Origin: an uncultured Bacteroidales bacterium
GTDB lineage: Bacteria; Bacteroidota; Bacteroidia; Bacteroidales; UBA932
Assembly: GCA_947179325.1 (NCBI GenBank)
Contig: CAMXAU010000018.1
Coordinates: 1-55,847 of the forward strand
Direction: 5' to 3'
Length of the DNA stretch: 55,847 bases
The notes below the pieces were generated by a model. That model saw only the letters and a program-made list of their open reading frames with translations. It was not told where the DNA came from and did not search any database. Every line of letters starts with the position of its first letter. The first letter of the stretch is position 1. Positions 1-9,600 of the stretch are shown in pieces. Both the position numbers and the translations under genes were made by a program.

Positions 1-866
1 GTCACGACCGTGTAGGTCTCGCCTCCGTCAAAACCTATCAGCGCAATATCTTCCGGGATACGCAGCCCGTTCCGTTTCAACGCCTTGTTCACATGCAGGG
101 CAAGATATCCGCGGGGAATCATGAATGCATCCGCACCACGCCTGTAGGCTTCGTGTATGACGGCATCCAGTTCCCCCGGATTCTTCTCGTCCACATAATT
201 TACCCTGGCAATGCCTGCCATTCCGAAATCCTCCATTGCCTTGATATAGCTGTGCTCCCTCATCTTAAGGGTCGAGAGCATCTCGTTGTTGGAGATCATC
301 TCTATGTGTCTGCAGCCGTTTTCCACAAGATGCTGCAGCCCCATCCTTATGGCCTTGTCATTGTCAACAAGCACCATCCCGACATTATCTATTCCTTCCG
401 GTGCACGGTTCATCAGCACCACGGACATTCCAAGTTCCTGAGCCATCCTGATTTCTGGAATGCAGTCATCGCACGGAGTAAGCAGTATGCCCTTGACCCC
501 GTCGGCATGGAAAATCTCTATAAGTCTCCCTATTTTGTCGCTCCTGTCATCCGAACTGCCGAACAGGACAGTATATCCATTGTCAAAGGCAATGTTCTCG
601 ATGCGCCGCGCTACATCCGAGAAATAATGGTTGGCAAGATCAGGAGTAATCACCCCGATAGTCTTGTTATACCCGATCCGCAGGGCGGATGCCGCCTTAT
701 TTGGGGTATAATTCATCTTCTTGACGACTTTCATTATCCTGTCAGCCGTCTCTTTGTTTACACCTTTCTTGTTATTGAGCACCATTGATACAAGGCCTAC
801 CGATACTCCGGCCTCTTCCGCTACTTCTTTGATGGTGTACTTCTTTACCGGTATTTTTCCTGCCAT
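1..866 (-). CDS. LacI-family transcriptional regulator, C-terminus cut by window edge
   Basis: Read from the ATG at 866 downward, the first 288 codons are open and run off the window. Residues about 8-60 form a LacI helix-turn-helix (TIKEVAEEAGVSVGLVSMVL) followed by the hinge segment NYTPNKAASALR. Then comes a periplasmic-binding-protein-like ligand domain starting KTIGVITPDLANHYFSDVAR, with LIGFDGGE near the cut end. The gene is divergent from the transporter-SusCD operon that starts at 1131, with two identical LacI-type operators between them, so it most likely controls that operon in response to a sugar or polyol. The ligand cannot be told from sequence. The missing part should be the last 40-60 residues of a protein of usual length about 335-345. 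The family call is firm; the pairing with the operon is inferred from position. Confidence 0.93.
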   Translation of the reverse strand, partial: MAGKIPVKKYTIKEVAEEAGVSVGLVSMVLNNKKGVNKETADRIMKVVKKMNYTPNKAASALRIGYNKTIGVITPDLANHYFSDVARRIENIAFDNGYTVLFGSSDDRSDKIGRLIEIFHADGVKGILLTPCDDCIPEIRMAQELGMSVVLMNRAPEGIDNVGMVLVDNDKAIRMGLQHLVENGCRHIEMISNNEMLSTLKMREHSYIKAMEDFGMAGIARVNYVDEKNPGELDAVIHEAYRRGADAFMIPRGYLALHVNKALKRNGLRIPEDIALIGFDGGETYTVV

Positions 867-985
867 ACCTTTATCATATAAAATAATCGCCACTGCAGGC
901 CCGGAGGAGGACGCAGTGCCTTCCGGACACCGTCGCTCCAACATAAATCTGCCGTCCTGTGTAAACAATTAAAAATTTGCCGAAA

Positions 986-1002
986 CAAAAATAGCAAAAA
1001 TA
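986..1002 (-). promoter_or_regulatory. possible -7 elements for the lacI-family gene
   Basis: Read on the minus strand, two overlapping matches to the Bacteroidota -7 element TAnnTTTG occur (TATTTTTG at 993-986 and 1002-995). No -33 TTTG lies at the right spacing, so this is a weak call. Either would give the regulator a leader of roughly 110 bases. Confidence 0.3.
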
Positions 1003-1014
1003 TCCGACAAAATA

Positions 1015-1030
1015 TTTGAATCGTTTCAAA
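1015..1030 (+). promoter_or_regulatory. LacI-type operator 1, overlapping the -33 element
   Basis: TTTGAATCGTTTCAAA is a near-perfect 16-base palindrome around a central CG, typical of LacI-family operators. An identical copy lies 38 bases downstream. Its first four bases, TTTG, also serve as the -33 element of the promoter ending at 1045, so a bound repressor would block RNA polymerase. Confidence 0.8.
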
Positions 1031-1045
1031 AATATTATACCTTTG
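1015..1045 (+). promoter_or_regulatory. Bacteroidota promoter of the polyol/phosphoester operon
   Basis: A -33 TTTG (1015-1018) and a -7 TACCTTTG (1038-1045) are separated by 19 bases, the usual Bacteroidota arrangement. Transcription would begin near 1050-1054, inside or next to operator 2, leaving a leader of about 80 bases before the ATG at 1131. Confidence 0.75.
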
Positions 1046-1052
1046 CCATGTA

Positions 1053-1068
1053 TTTGAATCGTTTCAAA
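1053..1068 (+). promoter_or_regulatory. LacI-type operator 2, at the transcription start
   Basis: This is a second identical copy of TTTGAATCGTTTCAAA, placed just downstream of the -7 element. With operator 1 it brackets the promoter core. The start-to-start distance of 38 bases is about 3.6 helical turns, so the two sites do not sit squarely on the same face of the helix. Confidence 0.8.
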
Positions 1069-1130
1069 TCGAAATTTGCGCAAAAAACCGAAGATAATTA
1101 TTAACAATCAAGAAGCTAACGACCTCATTT

Positions 1131-4100
1131 ATGGAAACATTGGACTATATCGTCATATTGCTGTATTTCCTCGGACTGATTGCCGTAAGCGTAATAATGT
1201 CACGGAAAATCAAAAGTTCCGAGGACATGTTCATTGCAGGGCGCAACTCGTCATGGTGGCTTTCCGGTGTCTCGTCCTACATGACAATATTCTCAGCAAG
1301 CACATTTGTCGTATGGGGAGGGGTAGCCTACAAGTCCGGGCTTGTCGCAATAGTGGTGGCGGTCTGTCTCGGAATTGCATCGCTTATTGTCGGCAAATGG
1401 ATATCGGCAAGATGGAGACGCCTGAAAATCAAGTCTCCCGGAGAATTTCTGACAATCCGTTTCGGACACCGGACAGTGAGTTTCTATACGATATCAGGAA
1501 TAATATCCCGGGCAGTGCACACAGCTGTCGCACTTTATGCCGTGGCTGTTGTGATGTGCGCTCTGGTCAAAGTTCCTGACGGCAGCGTACTTGCCTCCAC
1601 AGGACATCCTGGAGACGCTGCGGCCGGGTATATGAGCATATGGTGGGCATTGCTGATCCTCGGGGCCATAGCTCTTGCATATACAATTGCAGGAGGATTT
1701 CTCGCCGTGCTGATGACCGATGTAATCCAGTTCGGAGTCCTTATCAGCGTAGTGATATTCATGATTCCGCTTTCTTTCCATGCCGTGGGCGGTGGAGCGG
1801 AATTCATGGAAAGAGCCTCGGAAATTCCCGGATTCTTCTCCGGTACATCGGAAACATATTCATGGATATGGCTCATTCTGTGGATTTTCCTCAATGTCGC
1901 CATGATCGGCGGCGACTGGCCGTTTGTCCAGAGATACATAAGTGTCCCGACGGCAAAGGATGCCAGGAAAAGCACATGGCTGATAGGTATATTGTATTTC
2001 GTCACTCCGTTTATATGGTATCTGCCGGCCATGGTCTACAGGGTTATGGAGCCGGGGCTGGCACTTGATGCCGATGCGGCAGCAATGACATACAACGGTG
2101 AGCATGCCTATGTGAACATGAGCAAGCTGGTACTTATGGGCGGAATGCTCGGGATGATGCTGGCCGCCATGCTCTCGGCCACCCTGAGCAATGTCTCCGG
2201 CATATTGAATGTGTACGCAAATGTCTATACCTACGAAATATGGGGGCATTCGGAAAAGAACAGGAATGCCGATGAGAAGAAACGCATAAAGGTCGGAAGG
2301 CTGTTCACTCTCGTGTTCGGGCTGACAATCATAGGACTGTCTATGCTTGTCCCTTTTGCAGGAGGGGCGGAAAAAGTTGTGGTTACACTTCTTACAATGA
2401 TAATGTGCCCGCTGTACATACCGTCAATATGGGGGCTGTTCTCCAGAAGGCTCAACGGCAGGCAGCTGGTATGGTCCATGCTGCTGACATGGGCGGCCGG
2501 AATAGCCGCCAAGCTAACGGTCCCGTCCTCTGTGCTGAGCCAGAGCATGATAGAGTCCATATCCGGATGCGTGCTGCCTGTGCTTATACTGACAGCAATG
2601 GAAATCCGGTCAAAATTCCTTGGAAGAGAGGACAGTGGATACGGAAAGATGCTTTCCTGTGCTGATCCGGAGGCAGACACGGAGCCTGGTGCCAGCATGA
2701 AGGCCGCGACAAAAAGCTATTCCCTTATGGCCGTCAACTGCTTCTGCATCACAATAGGAGCCATTGCGGCAATGCTGCTTGTCCTTATAATATGCGGAGA
2801 TCCCAAGACCCTTGCCGTCAAGAACATTGTGTGGGGATTCATAATGGCCATCCTTGCCGTAATTGCCGCATATCTCATGTACAGATACAGGGACAGCCGG
2901 AAAACGGGAAGGCTCATGGCGATTGCCGTAATGGCTCTGATGCCTGCGGTTTCACGGGCACAGATCCACGTCATGCCGGAGGATAATGTGGAGTGTTCTG
3001 TATTCATACCGAAGGACAGGAAGACAGGGACTCAGCAGGGCATTGAGATATATGGCGGATATGTATTCTGCCTTGAGGACGGCGGGCATGTAAATGTCTA
3101 TGACTACAAGACAGCCTCACCTGTTCCTGTCGGGGAGTTTGACCTGGCCTCTTCGTGTCCGGACAACCACGCCAATAATGCCAGTTTCGGGCTGGAGACT
3201 CCAAAGGGGGCAAGTTTCCCGCTGCTGTACATCAGCAATGGAAAGGTCGGAAGTGAAATTGAATGGACCTGCTTTGTGGAAAGCATAAGCAGACGCGGAA
3301 GGAAATTCACTTCTGAACTTGCCCAGACCATCGTACTGGACAGTTCGGGATGGGATGAAAAAGGCTATGTATCCATTTACGGGGCGCCAAGCTGGATGGC
3401 TGACCGGGAGAGAGGTGAACTGTGGGTGTTCTCGGCAAGGAAGCGTACAACACTGAAAATCACAAAGAATGCCTGGGAGAACCAATATGTCGCTACAAAG
3501 TTCCGCCTTCCGTCACTTTCCGAGGGCCGGGAAGTCAGGCTTTCCGCTGATGACATACTGGGACAGGCCGTATTTCCATTTGATGCATGGTTTACGCAGG
3601 CCGGATGTGTCCATGACGGGAAAATATACTATGCATTCGGGGCAGGACATGTTGACCCGGAGAACCGTCCGTCAAGAATAAGGGTTTATGACACGGATAC
3701 CCGTACAATATCTGCGCGGTACGAGCTTCAGGAACAGATTCCATATGAACTTGAAGACATCGCGATTGCAGACGGATGGCTGTATGTGAATACAAATACC
3801 CGTCCGGGAGGCAGGCTGCCGGCTGTTTTCAAGGTATCCATGCCGCGGCAAAGAAAAACGCCTTCCACACCGGCAGAGGAAATTATGCAGTGCCCGGAAA
3901 AAGCAGGAGGCGTATATTATGTGCGTGACCTTTCTCCGCAGAGCGTTCCATCTGTTCCACAAGGATATAAGCCGTTCTATATAAATGGCTTCTTCAGGCA
4001 CGGAGCACGCCATATGGATGATGCCGAGACATATGCAAGGGTGTATGGATCACTGGAGACGGCACATTCGGAAGGCAGACTCACTGATTTCGGAGAGGCT

Positions 4101-5123
4101 GTCTTTCAGAGGCTCGCCCCGTTCAAGAAAAATGTGATGTACCGCGAAGGCGACCTTACGCAAATCGGGCGCACTGCTGCCATAGAAATGGGAAAAAGGA
4201 TGGTGGAGAATTATCCGGAAGTCTTTGACGGCAGTCCCTTCCTTAAGGCCAACTCCACAAATGTGCTGCGGGTGTGTGCTACAATGCATTCTTTGATACA
4301 GGGAATAGTGTCACTCCGTCCGGGCCTTGAATGGAGCGAAATAGACAATTCACGATCTTTTCTTCCGGAGCTCAATCCCTATGGCACAGTATGTCCTGGA
4401 AAGCTCGCGATTGACGCCGCCATGCACGGGCACAATGGTCCATGGTACAGAAAATATTGCGGTTTCCGCAATTCAAGGATTGATGCAGAAGCCTTCCTTA
4501 AAAGGATATTCAGGCACACGGAAGACATCGATGACAAATATGACCTTGCAAGAAGGTTCTGGCTAATGGCCTCTGTGATGCAATGCCTTGACAGGCAAGT
4601 CCCGCTGTGGGACCTCTTTACAGAAGAAGAGATATTGGCATGGGCAGAAGTAGAGAACTACAGATATTATGCACAGAAAGGTCCGGAACCCGTAAACTAT
4701 GGGCGCGGATGGGGACTTGGCTCGCGCACATTGCGCCACCTCATTGAAGAATCCGATGCAGACATTAATGCAGGACGGCACGGGGTTGACCTCAATTTCG
4801 GCCATGACGGCACTCTCATGGCGATTATGGCCAACCTTCAGTCCGGCACATGGGCCACAGCAACTGACCGCCCTGAGGAAGCCATAAATCTATGGCAGTA
4901 CTGGAATATTCCGATGGGGGCCAATCTCCAGATGGTGTTCTACAGGAAAGATGAAGGAGATGACATCATTGTCAAGATGATGCTTAATGAGACGGATATC
5001 CCGCTGCCTCTGAATCCTGTGGAAGGGTATTTCTACAGGTGGGATGACGTGAGACAGCATTATCTCAGGCATTGCGATGAAACGGAAAGATCGCTCGCAG
5101 AAACAGCAGGCTTAACATTATAA
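1131..5123 (+). CDS. SSS-family symporter fused to propeller and histidine acid phosphatase
   Basis: This is one uninterrupted 1330-residue frame with three parts. Residues 1 to about 590 are a sodium:solute symporter with many membrane helices and the SSS signature GGFLAVLMTDVIQ near residue 195. Residues about 596-612 (MAIAVMALMPAVSRAQ after RKTGR) look like a signal peptide or last membrane helix. Residues about 615-910 are soluble, probably a beta-propeller. Residues about 945-1330 are a histidine acid phosphatase with R956-H957-G958 (FRHGAR) and H1225-D1226 (GHDG) as expected catalytic residues. The RHG motif lacks the usual proline after the second arginine. The likely job is to remove phosphate outside the inner membrane and carry the freed solute in with sodium. 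An in-frame ATG at 2916, preceded by GGAAGG, could also start a separate secreted phosphatase. It is the first gene of the operon. Confidence 0.85.
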   Translation: METLDYIVILLYFLGLIAVSVIMSRKIKSSEDMFIAGRNSSWWLSGVSSYMTIFSASTFVVWGGVAYKSGLVAIVVAVCLGIASLIVGKWISARWRRLKIKSPGEFLTIRFGHRTVSFYTISGIISRAVHTAVALYAVAVVMCALVKVPDGSVLASTGHPGDAAAGYMSIWWALLILGAIALAYTIAGGFLAVLMTDVIQFGVLISVVIFMIPLSFHAVGGGAEFMERASEIPGFFSGTSETYSWIWLILWIFLNVAMIGGDWPFVQRYISVPTAKDARKSTWLIGILYFVTPFIWYLPAMVYRVMEPGLALDADAAAMTYNGEHAYVNMSKLVLMGGMLGMMLAAMLSATLSNVSGILNVYANVYTYEIWGHSEKNRNADEKKRIKVGRLFTLVFGLTIIGLSMLVPFAGGAEKVVVTLLTMIMCPLYIPSIWGLFSRRLNGRQLVWSMLLTWAAGIAAKLTVPSSVLSQSMIESISGCVLPVLILTAMEIRSKFLGREDSGYGKMLSCADPEADTEPGASMKAATKSYSLMAVNCFCITIGAIAAMLLVLIICGDPKTLAVKNIVWGFIMAILAVIAAYLMYRYRDSRKTGRLMAIAVMALMPAVSRAQIHVMPEDNVECSVFIPKDRKTGTQQGIEIYGGYVFCLEDGGHVNVYDYKTASPVPVGEFDLASSCPDNHANNASFGLETPKGASFPLLYISNGKVGSEIEWTCFVESISRRGRKFTSELAQTIVLDSSGWDEKGYVSIYGAPSWMADRERGELWVFSARKRTTLKITKNAWENQYVATKFRLPSLSEGREVRLSADDILGQAVFPFDAWFTQAGCVHDGKIYYAFGAGHVDPENRPSRIRVYDTDTRTISARYELQEQIPYELEDIAIADGWLYVNTNTRPGGRLPAVFKVSMPRQRKTPSTPAEEIMQCPEKAGGVYYVRDLSPQSVPSVPQGYKPFYINGFFRHGARHMDDAETYARVYGSLETAHSEGRLTDFGEAVFQRLAPFKKNVMYREGDLTQIGRTAAIEMGKRMVENYPEVFDGSPFLKANSTNVLRVCATMHSLIQGIVSLRPGLEWSEIDNSRSFLPELNPYGTVCPGKLAIDAAMHGHNGPWYRKYCGFRNSRIDAEAFLKRIFRHTEDIDDKYDLARRFWLMASVMQCLDRQVPLWDLFTEEEILAWAEVENYRYYAQKGPEPVNYGRGWGLGSRTLRHLIEESDADINAGRHGVDLNFGHDGTLMAIMANLQSGTWATATDRPEEAINLWQYWNIPMGANLQMVFYRKDEGDDIIVKMMLNETDIPLPLNPVEGYFYRWDDVRQHYLRHCDETERSLAETAGLTL

Positions 5124-5138
5124 TAACCAATACATAAG

Positions 5139-6497
5139 ATGAATCTGACCAAGCTATTGCCGGCAGGCCTTGCAGCGCTTGTGCTTGCCGCGTGTCAGAA
5201 AGCGCCGGAACCTTACATGACGCTTGAGACCAAAACACTTGCGCTGGAGCAGGCTGGAGGGACTGCCGTCGTCTCCATGTCTTCCAACGTCTACTACAGA
5301 GTCAATAATGACTGCCACGACTCAAATGGAAATTATTGGGCACGCATAACCGACAGCAAGTCCGAGGGTGACGTGACATGGTTTACATTTGAAGTCGACG
5401 GGAATTCTTCTTCTGAGGTGCGTACAGGCACAGTGCGCTTTATTGGAGACGGAGTGACTCCGCTTAAGTTGACGCTCACACAGGACAGGGTTGTGCCAAA
5501 GGGCATTGACCCTATATCCATGTCGGCAGGATACTCAGTGACAGAGTCTGTATTCAGGGTATATGGAGACGGTGCCTGGACCGCAGCATGCAATGACCCG
5601 GATGTAACCGTCATGCCGTCCTCAGGACTCGGAGAATCTGAAATCAGAGTTACTTTCCCTGAAAATGCGGACCTGACGGACAGGACAATAAATGTTGATG
5701 TCGCCATAGAAGGGGACAGGACTTACAGGCATGTCATCTCGCAGGGAAGATATGCCGGCATAGTCGCGGACTGGGACCTTAACAATATGGTAGGTGAAAT
5801 CACGGCGACATTCATTGACGGCAGCGACCAGACAGAATTCCCGGGGACGAACGGGAAATACCTGAACGCCTCTTCGGGAAGCGGAAAAATAGAATACTAT
5901 GCATGCAGCAGGGAAGGATATTCAAAGAACAAGTTTGTCTGCATGAGGTCGGTAGGGGCCAACGGTGACCCTTATGTCTCAGGATCAGTACCCGGGGACT
6001 GGTGGTATATCACTGCAGACTACAGGAAGCTCACTATACCGGCAGGCACAAAGGTGAAGTTCTATTTTGTGACCAAGTTCGGGACGGCAACTTCCGGATA
6101 CTGGATGCTTGAATATCTGGAAGGAGAGGAATGGAAGCCGGCATTGCCTGTAAGCAGCAGGTCCGAGTCAGCCACAAAGGCCATTTCCGGTGCAGCGGTC
6201 TCTTATTCACAGGAAATCAGATACAATTTTGCCGGACTTCTCCTTGACAGTTCGAGAAATGGAGCCTATATGGCCGTGGAAGGCACATTTACTACCGCTG
6301 CTGATATGGACAGCATTGTCCTCAGGTTCGGTCAGGCCGGGCATCTCTGCCTTGACGGCTCAAAGAATGACGGCCTGTATATTGACCAGACACAGTCGGG
6401 AGGGCAGTCACGCTTTTCTGCACAACGCCCGAGCAAAGAGGACGGGACGGCAGTCAAGACATACGACCAGCATGTAACAATTGAATTTGCAGAATAA
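5139..6497 (+). CDS. BACON-domain surface lipoprotein
   Basis: This 452-residue protein begins with a lipoprotein signal ending LAAC (cysteine 19). Two BACON-like beta-sandwich domains follow, at about 25-115 and 120-205. They show the usual SxxxxGGTAVV opening and LTLTQDR or VISQGR closings. The C-terminal half (about 215-452) is beta-rich with many glycine and aromatic residues and may be a ligand-binding jelly roll. It sits 15 bases after the symporter-phosphatase and 2 bases before susC, the place where surface glycan-binding proteins of PULs are found. I infer that it sits on the cell surface and helps capture the substrate. No enzyme motif was seen. Confidence 0.8.
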   Translation: MNLTKLLPAGLAALVLAACQKAPEPYMTLETKTLALEQAGGTAVVSMSSNVYYRVNNDCHDSNGNYWARITDSKSEGDVTWFTFEVDGNSSSEVRTGTVRFIGDGVTPLKLTLTQDRVVPKGIDPISMSAGYSVTESVFRVYGDGAWTAACNDPDVTVMPSSGLGESEIRVTFPENADLTDRTINVDVAIEGDRTYRHVISQGRYAGIVADWDLNNMVGEITATFIDGSDQTEFPGTNGKYLNASSGSGKIEYYACSREGYSKNKFVCMRSVGANGDPYVSGSVPGDWWYITADYRKLTIPAGTKVKFYFVTKFGTATSGYWMLEYLEGEEWKPALPVSSRSESATKAISGAAVSYSQEIRYNFAGLLLDSSRNGAYMAVEGTFTTAADMDSIVLRFGQAGHLCLDGSKNDGLYIDQTQSGGQSRFSAQRPSKEDGTAVKTYDQHVTIEFAE

Positions 6498-6499
6498 CC

Positions 6500-9400
6500 A
6501 TGGACAGAAAAATATTCACAGGCCTTGTAGCGGCCATCCTGCTCCTGCCGCTCCCGTCATGGGCACAGGACATACTCAGGGGAACTGTAAAGGACGCAGA
6601 CGGTCCGCTTGCCGGTGCTGTCGTGCTCAACAAAGACGACGGTTCCTATACTTCAACGGATCTGGACGGAAACTTTATTCTTCCTGATGCCGCGAAGGGC
6701 CAGACGGTAGAAGTTACACTGATGGGATACATCACAAGAAGCATCACCTGGGACGGGAATTCCCCGGTGGAGATAATGATGGCGGCAGACGCCATAGAGC
6801 TTGACGAGACCGTGGTCATCGGCTATGGCGCAGTCAAGAAGAAAGACCTGACAGGTGCAGTCGGAGTCGTGAATGACAAGCTGATCGGACAGCAGAGCAC
6901 CTCACAGCTTTCCCAGACACTGCAGGGACTGGTGCCCGGCCTTACTGTGACACGCACCGGGAGCATGCCAGGCTCAAGCGCCACGGTACAGGTGCGCGGA
7001 ATCACGACAATGTCTGATTCAAGTCCATTGATCCTTGTCGACGGAATGTCTGTGAGCAGCCTTGACAACGTGGCCCCTGAAGACGTGCGCCAGATAACAG
7101 TCCTCAAGGATGCCGCCTCTGCCTCCATCTACGGGTCAAGGGCAGCAGCCGGAGTGATTCTTATCACAACGAAGGAAGCCAGCGACGGCTCATTGCAGAT
7201 AGGCTATAGCGGTGAGTTCTCAGTAATCACCCCGACAGAACTGCCGGAATATCTCACAGGCTGCATAGACTATATGAACATCTACAATGAATGGGCCTGG
7301 AACGATGCTGGAAACCCGGCTGGAGGGGAGTATGCCGGATATTCCAGGGAGTATATTGAAAACTATATGCTTAACAGTTCATACGACCCGATCACTTTCC
7401 CGGATTTTGACTGGAAAAGCGCCACTCTGAAGAAGGCCGCGCTCAGGCACAAGCACAATCTGACCATGGCATACGGAAACAAGAGCATAAAGAGCCGTAT
7501 CTCTGCATCATACGAAAGCACTGATGCAATGTACAGAGGCTCGGGCCATGAAAGATTTTCCGTACGTTCAAGAAATACCCTGAATATCTCCAGGTGGCTT
7601 AGCGGTTCACTTGACTTTTCATTCCGCCATGCAGAAAAAGACGATCCGGCGTCAGGAAGCCCTCTGCGTGCAGCATATATGTATCCGTCAATATATCTCG
7701 GGCTTTATCCGGACGGCCGTGTCGGTCCGGGAAAGGAAGGCTCGCTGTCAAACACCCTTGGAGCACTTCTCGAAGGAGGCAGCAGCAAGACTGTCAGTGA
7801 TATCGTGACGGCAAAGATTTCGCTGGGATGCAATCCGTTTGAAGGCTTCTCAGTCACAGCAAACTTTACCCCGACATTCTCGTTTACACGCCTTAAGAAA
7901 ATGTCCAGGGCAGTTCCGGTCTACGATGCATACGACACATCCCTCCAGATAGGATATATACAGGGATACAACAGCAATTCACTGAGCGAGGAGCGTCGCC
8001 ATGCCACGACATATGAGACACAGGTTGTCGCGAACTATGACAAGGCTTTCGCCGGAAAGCACAACCTCAATGCCATGGCCGGATATGAAGACTATATCTA
8101 CACATACGAGAGCATGAATGCAGTCACCAATGACATGGAGCTGTCACAGTTCCCGTATCTTGACCTTGCAAACAGCAATTCGCTCAGTGCGGGAGGCAGC
8201 TCATGGCAGAATGCATACCGCTCTTTCTTCGGAAGGCTCATGTACAATTACGACAGCAGATACTATATCCAGTTCAATGCCAGGGGAGACGCATCATCCC
8301 GTTTCCACAAGAACCACAGATGGGGATTTTTCCCGAGCGCATCTGCGGGATGGGTGGCGACAAATGAAAAGTTCATGAAAAATGTGCGCAACGTGGACTA
8401 TATCAAGCTGCGCGCATCCATAGGTTCCTTAGGCAACGAGAGAATCGGGAACTATCCGTACCAGACATATATATCGTTCAACAATGCAATCATGTATGAC
8501 AGCAACGGAACGTCTCCGGTACAGACCATGACCGGAGCGCAGCAGGACTATGCCTACGAAGACATACACTGGGAAAAGACATGGAGCTGGGATGCCGGGG
8601 TTGATGCGGCATTTTTCGGGAACAGGCTTGACTTTACGGGAGATTACTTCTACAAACAGACGAGCGACATGCTCCTTTCTGTGGCGATTCCTTCATTCAC
8701 AGGATATTCTGCACCGGAAAGAAATGCCGGTACGATGTACACTAAAGGATGGGAACTGAAACTCGGATGGCACGACAGCATCGGGGATTTCACATATTCG
8801 GTAAGCGCGAACCTGTCAGACTACAAGTCCGTAATGGGCAATCTCTCAGGCAAGCAGGTATTCAATTCAGACGGAACTATAATAACTGAGGGCGAGGAAT
8901 ATAATTCATGGTACGGCTACAGGGCCGACGGGCTTTTCCAGAATGAAGCGGAGATTTCCGGAAGTCCTCTCCTCGTTGCATCCGTGAAGCCGGGAGACAT
9001 AAGATATGTGGACGTAAGCGGTGCTGACGGCACGCCTGACGGAATTATAAGCGAGACGTATGACCGGGTGATACTCGGAAGTTCCCTTCCGCATCTCATC
9101 TATGGCGCAAGCATCAGCTTAGGCTGGAAAGGGCTGTCCCTCTCTGTGCTTCTGAACGGTGTTGGCAAGCAGACTTCACGCCTTACTGAGAATATGGTAC
9201 GGCCGCTCCAGAGCCAGTGGCTGTCCGCCCCTGCAGTGCTGATGAACAGTGACGGCACACGCAACTACTGGAGCGTCTACAATACGGACGAACAGAATAT
9301 GGCAGCCCGCTATCCGAGGCTCAGCCACAACAGCGGAGAATACAACAACTACAAGATGTCTGACTGGTGGCTCGTGGACAGTTCTTTCATGCGCATCAAA

Positions 9401-9589
9401 AACATCAATCTCAGCTACACTTTCCCGAAGAAGCTGATAAGCAGAATCAGCCTGAAGGGCCTCAAGCTGTATGTCAACCTTGACGACCCTGTCTGCTTTG
9501 ACAGCTACCTTAAGGGCTGGGACCCTGAGGCCGGCCCGTCAAGCTATGTCTCAAGAACCTGCACAATAGGAATCGACATCAAATTCTAA
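6500..9589 (+). CDS. susC: SusC/RagA TonB-dependent outer-membrane transporter
   Basis: This 1029-residue protein has a signal peptide ending SWAQ and a carboxypeptidase-regulatory-like domain at about 25-95 (GTVKDADGPLAGAVV, DLDGNF). A plug domain follows with the hallmark DETVVIGYG, LQGLVPGL and VLKDAASASIYGSRAAAGV. The rest is a beta-barrel ending in phenylalanine (IGIDIKF). It follows the BACON lipoprotein by 2 bases and precedes susD by 11. With SusD it should form the lidded channel that brings the ligand into the periplasm. No N-terminal FecR-interacting extension is seen, which fits control by the LacI-type regulator rather than an anti-sigma factor. Confidence 0.96.
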   Translation: MDRKIFTGLVAAILLLPLPSWAQDILRGTVKDADGPLAGAVVLNKDDGSYTSTDLDGNFILPDAAKGQTVEVTLMGYITRSITWDGNSPVEIMMAADAIELDETVVIGYGAVKKKDLTGAVGVVNDKLIGQQSTSQLSQTLQGLVPGLTVTRTGSMPGSSATVQVRGITTMSDSSPLILVDGMSVSSLDNVAPEDVRQITVLKDAASASIYGSRAAAGVILITTKEASDGSLQIGYSGEFSVITPTELPEYLTGCIDYMNIYNEWAWNDAGNPAGGEYAGYSREYIENYMLNSSYDPITFPDFDWKSATLKKAALRHKHNLTMAYGNKSIKSRISASYESTDAMYRGSGHERFSVRSRNTLNISRWLSGSLDFSFRHAEKDDPASGSPLRAAYMYPSIYLGLYPDGRVGPGKEGSLSNTLGALLEGGSSKTVSDIVTAKISLGCNPFEGFSVTANFTPTFSFTRLKKMSRAVPVYDAYDTSLQIGYIQGYNSNSLSEERRHATTYETQVVANYDKAFAGKHNLNAMAGYEDYIYTYESMNAVTNDMELSQFPYLDLANSNSLSAGGSSWQNAYRSFFGRLMYNYDSRYYIQFNARGDASSRFHKNHRWGFFPSASAGWVATNEKFMKNVRNVDYIKLRASIGSLGNERIGNYPYQTYISFNNAIMYDSNGTSPVQTMTGAQQDYAYEDIHWEKTWSWDAGVDAAFFGNRLDFTGDYFYKQTSDMLLSVAIPSFTGYSAPERNAGTMYTKGWELKLGWHDSIGDFTYSVSANLSDYKSVMGNLSGKQVFNSDGTIITEGEEYNSWYGYRADGLFQNEAEISGSPLLVASVKPGDIRYVDVSGADGTPDGIISETYDRVILGSSLPHLIYGASISLGWKGLSLSVLLNGVGKQTSRLTENMVRPLQSQWLSAPAVLMNSDGTRNYWSVYNTDEQNMAARYPRLSHNSGEYNNYKMSDWWLVDSSFMRIKNINLSYTFPKKLISRISLKGLKLYVNLDDPVCFDSYLKGWDPEAGPSSYVSRTCTIGIDIKF

Positions 9590-9600
9590 TAAGACAGAAC

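Noticed and set aside
2880..2960. Frameshift or missing stop between the symporter and the phosphatase
   Set aside because: The frame is open across the junction with no homopolymer run and both sides stay in phase, so I report a fusion, though an error cannot be fully excluded.
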